This document shows, one piece after another, positions 59,871-64,000 of a stretch of DNA of 64,000 nt. The position numbers and the translations under genes are program-made. Source of the DNA: Eleginops maclovinus (Eukaryota; Chordata; Actinopteri; Perciformes; Eleginopidae); assembly GCF_036324505.1 (NCBI RefSeq), contig NC_086361.1:8778328-8842327 (forward strand), given 5' to 3'. The notes under the pieces were generated by a model. That model was not told the DNA's origin, did no database searches, and saw only the letters and a list, made by a program, of their open reading frames with translations. Positions within the stretch are counted from its first letter, which is position 1, and every line of letters begins with the position of its first letter.

Positions 59871-62800
59871 TCAGTCATCGTTATTGCAGTCTGTACACAA
59901 GATCTGGTCGCGGTCCGGGAAGAAGCCGGAGCCCACCAGCGATACAGAGCAGCGCGTACACTTGAAGCACGGCTGGTGCCACTGCCGTTCCTCAAAAGAA
60001 ACGTACTTCCCATCTCCAAACCCTGAGAGACACAAATACATCACATGAACAACTAATGAAGGAATGTTTGACTGGGGGTGGAAAATGTAATAACAGCCTT
60101 GCAGCATGACGAAAATAACACAACTTAATTCAAGATTACATCACAGGTTGGCCAAAACAATAAGAAAGCGCTGCCAGTTCTGGCAACCTGCTGCTCCTCA
60201 TAGCTGTGGTCAACATATCTATTCAAAGTTCTTGTTTCTCTTAAAGCCATGTGTAGAGTTCATATGTGATTTTAAAAAATGAAGTGGGAAAATGAGACAA
60301 TCCTGTCAGAACTGGTTCATTAAGTGGTTTCATTTAAGGATACTAGTCTACAAAGCTTTTCTTTTTTTTTTTAGCTTTATAGCTAGTTTGAGGTTATAAT
60401 TTATTAGCTCTTCAAATTCCCTGTATGCTACCTGTTCCTCACCGAACAGCAAACAAATGCATTTAGCAACCAGATGGTGAACATGGTGGAGTATTTAGCA
60501 GCTAAAGAGACGGACATTTCCAGTGGGAGCTGGTGGAGACCAAAAACTGAGCTAAAAGAGAATCAATATTGGACTTCAACATGAAGGAAAAATCACTCAT
60601 TGTATGTTTAAACTTAATTAAATCAAGGTTTTTGCTTTATGATTAGAATTTGTTTGGAAATATCTACTCAATGTATTTATATTTTGTAGTCAGTACAAGG
60701 GTCTGCCATTTCAAGTGGAATTCCATAGGACACATATGAAAGGTTCATGGGAAATATGAAAAACTGATCGAAGCTTTTATGATACTGTTCACTCTTTCTA
60801 ACAAAGGATCAAAACATTAGTAACTTACTGCTAATACCTGGAGGTGTACGCAGATATGCAAACCGCAGAGAAAGTACAGTATTATTGCCAAGTTTAAAAC
60901 TTAACACACCTTACCGCCTACACCTGCTTGTTGAAGATAATTCTTCTGACATGTTGTTGATAGTAGATAGTCGGGCGGACAGGAATCACAGGTAGAACAC
61001 ATATAGGAGTTGACAAACAACCCAGGACAGACTTGAACCAGGGATACACCTGAATTGTTATTTGAACAACTCTGGGTTTCTGTATTCTCCACTGACCTGT
61101 GATAGCCGTGTTGCAGCCAGCACACTTTTTGGCATACAGGCTGCTGAAACACTTGACACAGTATGGACTCTCCCCCTGCGAGGTGAAGGGTTGGCCAGCC
61201 AGCGGAGCTTTGCAGCCCGTGCAGACAAAACATTCTTTGTGCCACACCTCGTCCTTGTAAGTCACCCCTCCTTTAGTCAGAGCCTGAAGTACACAGAAGG
61301 AGTAAAATGTGAAACTTCTTTACAGTGACACATTGTGTTTTAGTGTCTATGATAGAGTTTTCCTTTGGGTTTCTACTAATTAAGTCCTAACACTATCATA
61401 TAATCCTATCACTGCTCATGCTTCTTGTACATTTGACCCTGATTTTTACTCATGTTTCTCCTGTAATCTGACACCTGTAATGTGAAAAAAACACTACATT
61501 TTTGTAAAACAAATCTTATCAGTCAAAATAAAATAGTTGTAGCCATCAGCCTATTCACTGATAGATTATGGTTTAGTTTCATATTGTAAAAAAACTTGCA
61601 AACTCTTCAAAAGTTGAGCAATGCCTAATTGTAATGTGTGGAAATATGAACTCAAAGTTTTGTGTCTTTAATTTTGGTCACATGGTCTAAGTAACAAATC
61701 ATTTGAAGTTGTCATCTTGAGCTCTGAGAAACACTCATTGGTTGATTTGATTGTATCATTTATACGAGATGTAATGTACAGATTAATAAAGATCCTGTGT
61801 CACCTTTTTGCAGTGGCTGCACTGAGGAGCCACCCTGCCCTCGTAGCACGGCACACAGTAGTAGTTGTTGTTGTCTGGGATGAAGGCCTCTGCACCGATC
61901 GGCTTCTCGCAGCCGTGACACAAAAAACAGTCCTCGTGCCACGTGGAGCCGCCGTACTCCAACAGCTTCGACCCTGTCAGTGGAAACAGAACAAAGGAGC
62001 AGATGAGAATGAATATTGAGATGTTTGTAAAACTGTGCTGACATCTTCCCTGACATTTGCAAACCATTGTGTGTCACTTGGACATTCCTTTGATCTCTGA
62101 CCAACTGTTGTAAGTAACTATAAACTGGAATGAAATCTGATAGCATTCATCACACTGAGAGAACAAAAAGTGATGATTCAGTGTGACGGCTCAACCTGTT
62201 TTTACACAGCCCTCCTGCACCATACAATTACATCAGCTTATCTTGCATCAAAACAATCTGACAAGCTGTAACAAAGCAATGCTCTCAAGCTATTTATTTT
62301 CAAGGTTTAACCATTTCATAAGTGGCTGTTTTCTTTGCTTTGAAATACATGCTTCACTGCAGAGGTTTATAGAAGTCAGGAGCCAGTCATGCCTCTGAGT
62401 TTCATTTAATCACGGGGCTTGTTTCAACCTTTTGGGACCTGAAGTGCAACCCAAAGGAATGACAGTGATATAAACTTGAACTTGGTTGCACTTTTAGGAA
62501 AACAGGGCAGAATTTAAAGGCATTCCAGGCTGAGCAGAAACTGAAGGAAATCACTGCTGAGTTCAGAAAAGAACTGGTAACTTATGATATCCCACACTAC
62601 CCACAGTCCCCGGGTAATTTTCAGTCATCCGACACCAGTGCTGTACTGATGTCGTCACAGAGGCCAGAGCTGAAAAAACCCTGCTGGGGATATTTTCAGC
62701 CGAGCAAGGAAGCAATCATCCTGTCACATCTTAGCAGTCACACCCTGGATAACAAAAAGTCATTAGCCTTTTTATCCCCGCACAGACAGGGTGTGAACTT

Positions 62801-63067
62801 TTTTGACTATTTGAGCAATTTCTTAAGGATGTGTCCCCGAGAAGGTTTGTGAACTTGGTATAGGGGGAATAAGAAGTCTTTATTGTTGTTACCTGGCATG
62901 ACTGTCTTGTCACAGGACACACACTTGGAGGAAAACTCGTTGCAGTAGCAGTCGCTGCACACCAGCGCGTCCTCCAGGCTCGTGAAGGGCTCATCTGCCA
63001 GAGAGCGGTCGCAGCGGAAACAGCGGAAACAGTGAGTGTGGTAATGTCTGTCCTCATAGAAGAGCTC
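59871..63067 (-). CDS. fhl3: Four and a half LIM domains protein 3, 5' coding exon outside window
   Basis: FHL3 is a LIM-only adaptor of muscle and other cells that binds actin and transcription factors. Exons: 63067-62893, 61973-61804, 61283-61097, 60022-59871; phases agree, 227 codons plus TGA. It starts inside LIM1 (ELFYEDRHYHTHCFRC, SLADEPFTSLED), then LIM2 (LEYGGSTWHEDCFLCHGC), LIM3 (GGVTYKDEVWHKECFVCTGC, PLAGQPFTSQ) and LIM4 (GDGKYVSFEERQWHQPCFKC). Each has its Cys/His zinc ligands. Human FHL3 is 280 aa, so the missing first coding exon (about 53 aa, the half LIM and start of LIM1) should lie right of base 64000. The C-terminal GSGFFPDRDQILC agrees with FHL3 rather than FHL2 or FHL1. 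Teleost a/b paralogue not determined. Confidence 0.93.
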
Positions 63068-63070
63068 CTG

Positions 63071-63170
63071 GAAGAAGATTCAAGATATTTATTGTCATAT
63101 GCACAGTAAAACAGACAGTTACACCGTACAATGAAAATCTTACTTAAAAATATATAAAAAATAAAATAAT
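63071..63170 (-). repeat. Dispersed repeat tail abutting an FHL3 exon
   Basis: On the minus strand it reads ...TGCATATGACAATAAATAT, then CTTGAATCTTCTTCCAG, the common fish repeat tail with GAATCTT units. It ends only a few bases before the FHL3 exon that starts at 63067. Confidence 0.6.
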
Positions 63171-64000
63171 AAACAGCCAAAAAATAAAATTAGAAAACTA
63201 AACCAACAAAGTATTTGTGCTAAGTAAAACACAGGAATATGAAAATAAAGGAATACGTAGAAAACCAAATAAGATGAAAGTCAAACAGGGCAACCAGTAA
63301 AACCAGTCAGGATATAAAATGCCCAATTGGTAGGGGACAGGGTGAAAAAAGTCTATTATAAAACTACATTATGAATTCAGAATGGAAGTCTCAAAATTAA
63401 TCATACACATGTGGCAGACTGGATAAAACAAAGAAGAATCACAAGAGTGTACAAAACAAAACAAGTGTGTCCAATTAATTTGTTTGGAGTGTCATTAGGA
63501 TGTGCTAAAAATGTAATCTGTGATGAAGTTGATGGCTTTAAAGTACAATTAAAGCAGCTCTTTTAATAAAAGTTGTAATCTGAAGAAGTAAAACGGTGCT
63601 TGCTCAATCAACTACTCCTTTGCTATACACACAAAAAAGCACAATTAAGCCTGTTTGCTAAAAAACTACAATTTATGTCTGTGACCCATTTCTATAGATT
63701 TGTCTCTTCATTAATCTCGTAGCATGACCTTGTAGTAAAGTCAGATATTGAGAGAAGGATTATTGTGTTGTTGGTTTCGGTCTGATACTGTATATAAGAC
63801 ACGACAAATATAAATGAATGTCTGATCATTATTTAACTGTTAAAATATGGGGAATCTGACATTTAACCCTAACCTCTAGGTAAATAAAAAATAGTTGATA
63901 TGTTATTGTTCCTCATACGGTGAGTCCATTGTTTGCTGCATAGAGGTCAGGGGTCACAATCAACAACAGGACTAAGTTACTTGTGTTTTAGGATGTTTTC
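63171..64000. other. FHL3 intron, nothing recognised
   Basis: AT-rich intron sequence between the first FHL3 exon seen and the window end. No exon encoding the N-terminal half LIM finger was found here. Confidence 0.5.

Noticed and set aside
60960..61065. Possible inverted SINE with CTTGAACCAGGGAT in an FHL3 intron
   Set aside because: Only a B-box-like phrase on the minus strand; too diverged to call.

Overview
The window is ordinary nuclear DNA from a bony fish, probably a spiny-rayed (percomorph) teleost. It shows interrupted genes with GT-AG introns, long CA/GT microsatellites, several dispersed sequences of a kind common in fish genomes, and a full-length Tc1/mariner transposon of the fish Passport type. 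There is no operon, CRISPR array, rRNA or convincing functional tRNA. The gene content (MAP7D1, STPG1, MEAF6, FHL3) consists of genes that, from memory, lie on human chromosome 1p34-p36, so this is a rearranged and compacted fish version of that neighbourhood.

Layout. (1) 1218-32936, minus strand: MAP7D1, a microtubule-associated kinesin-1 cofactor. Twelve coding exons join in phase into 650 codons; the 3' exons lie beyond base 1. The proposed first coding exon, 32879-32936, is separated from exon 2 by a 14.4 kb intron. (2) 33.1-38.6 kb: intergenic. (3) 38746-41584, minus: STPG1, a sperm-tail PG-rich repeat protein, complete in eight exons (323 aa). (4) 41775-45818, plus: MEAF6, a subunit of NuA4, MOZ/MORF and HBO1 acetyltransferase complexes, complete (193 or 203 aa) with a 30-nt cassette microexon. 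STPG1 and MEAF6 are head to head with 190 bp between start codons; this gap holds an RFX X-box-like site next to a forkhead site. (5) 48.5-49.7 kb, minus: a small type II membrane receptor of the fish C-type-lectin-receptor kind with ITIM-like and YxN tyrosine motifs but no visible lectin domain. (6) 49.9-51.8 kb, minus: exons of one or two proteins I cannot name. (7) 52632-54234: the Tc1 element, with an intact 340-aa DD34E transposase, near-perfect terminal repeats and a TA duplication. (8) 54.3-59.3 kb: intergenic. (9) 59.3-63.07 kb, minus: FHL3, a LIM-only protein; four coding exons (227 aa), with the first coding exon beyond base 64000.

The genes share no pathway. MAP7D1 and STPG1 are cytoskeletal or ciliary, MEAF6 is chromatin-associated and FHL3 is a muscle and nuclear cofactor. 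Exon borders were read by eye from splice sites and checked by reading-frame phase; gene names come from recognised protein sequence. Dispersed repeats were recognised from memory and are deliberately left without family names. The items most worth a second look are the potentially active transposon, the X-box plus forkhead bidirectional promoter, the lectin-receptor stub, the unexplained exon-like ORF at 4657-5053, and the unnamed exons around 50-51.8 kb.
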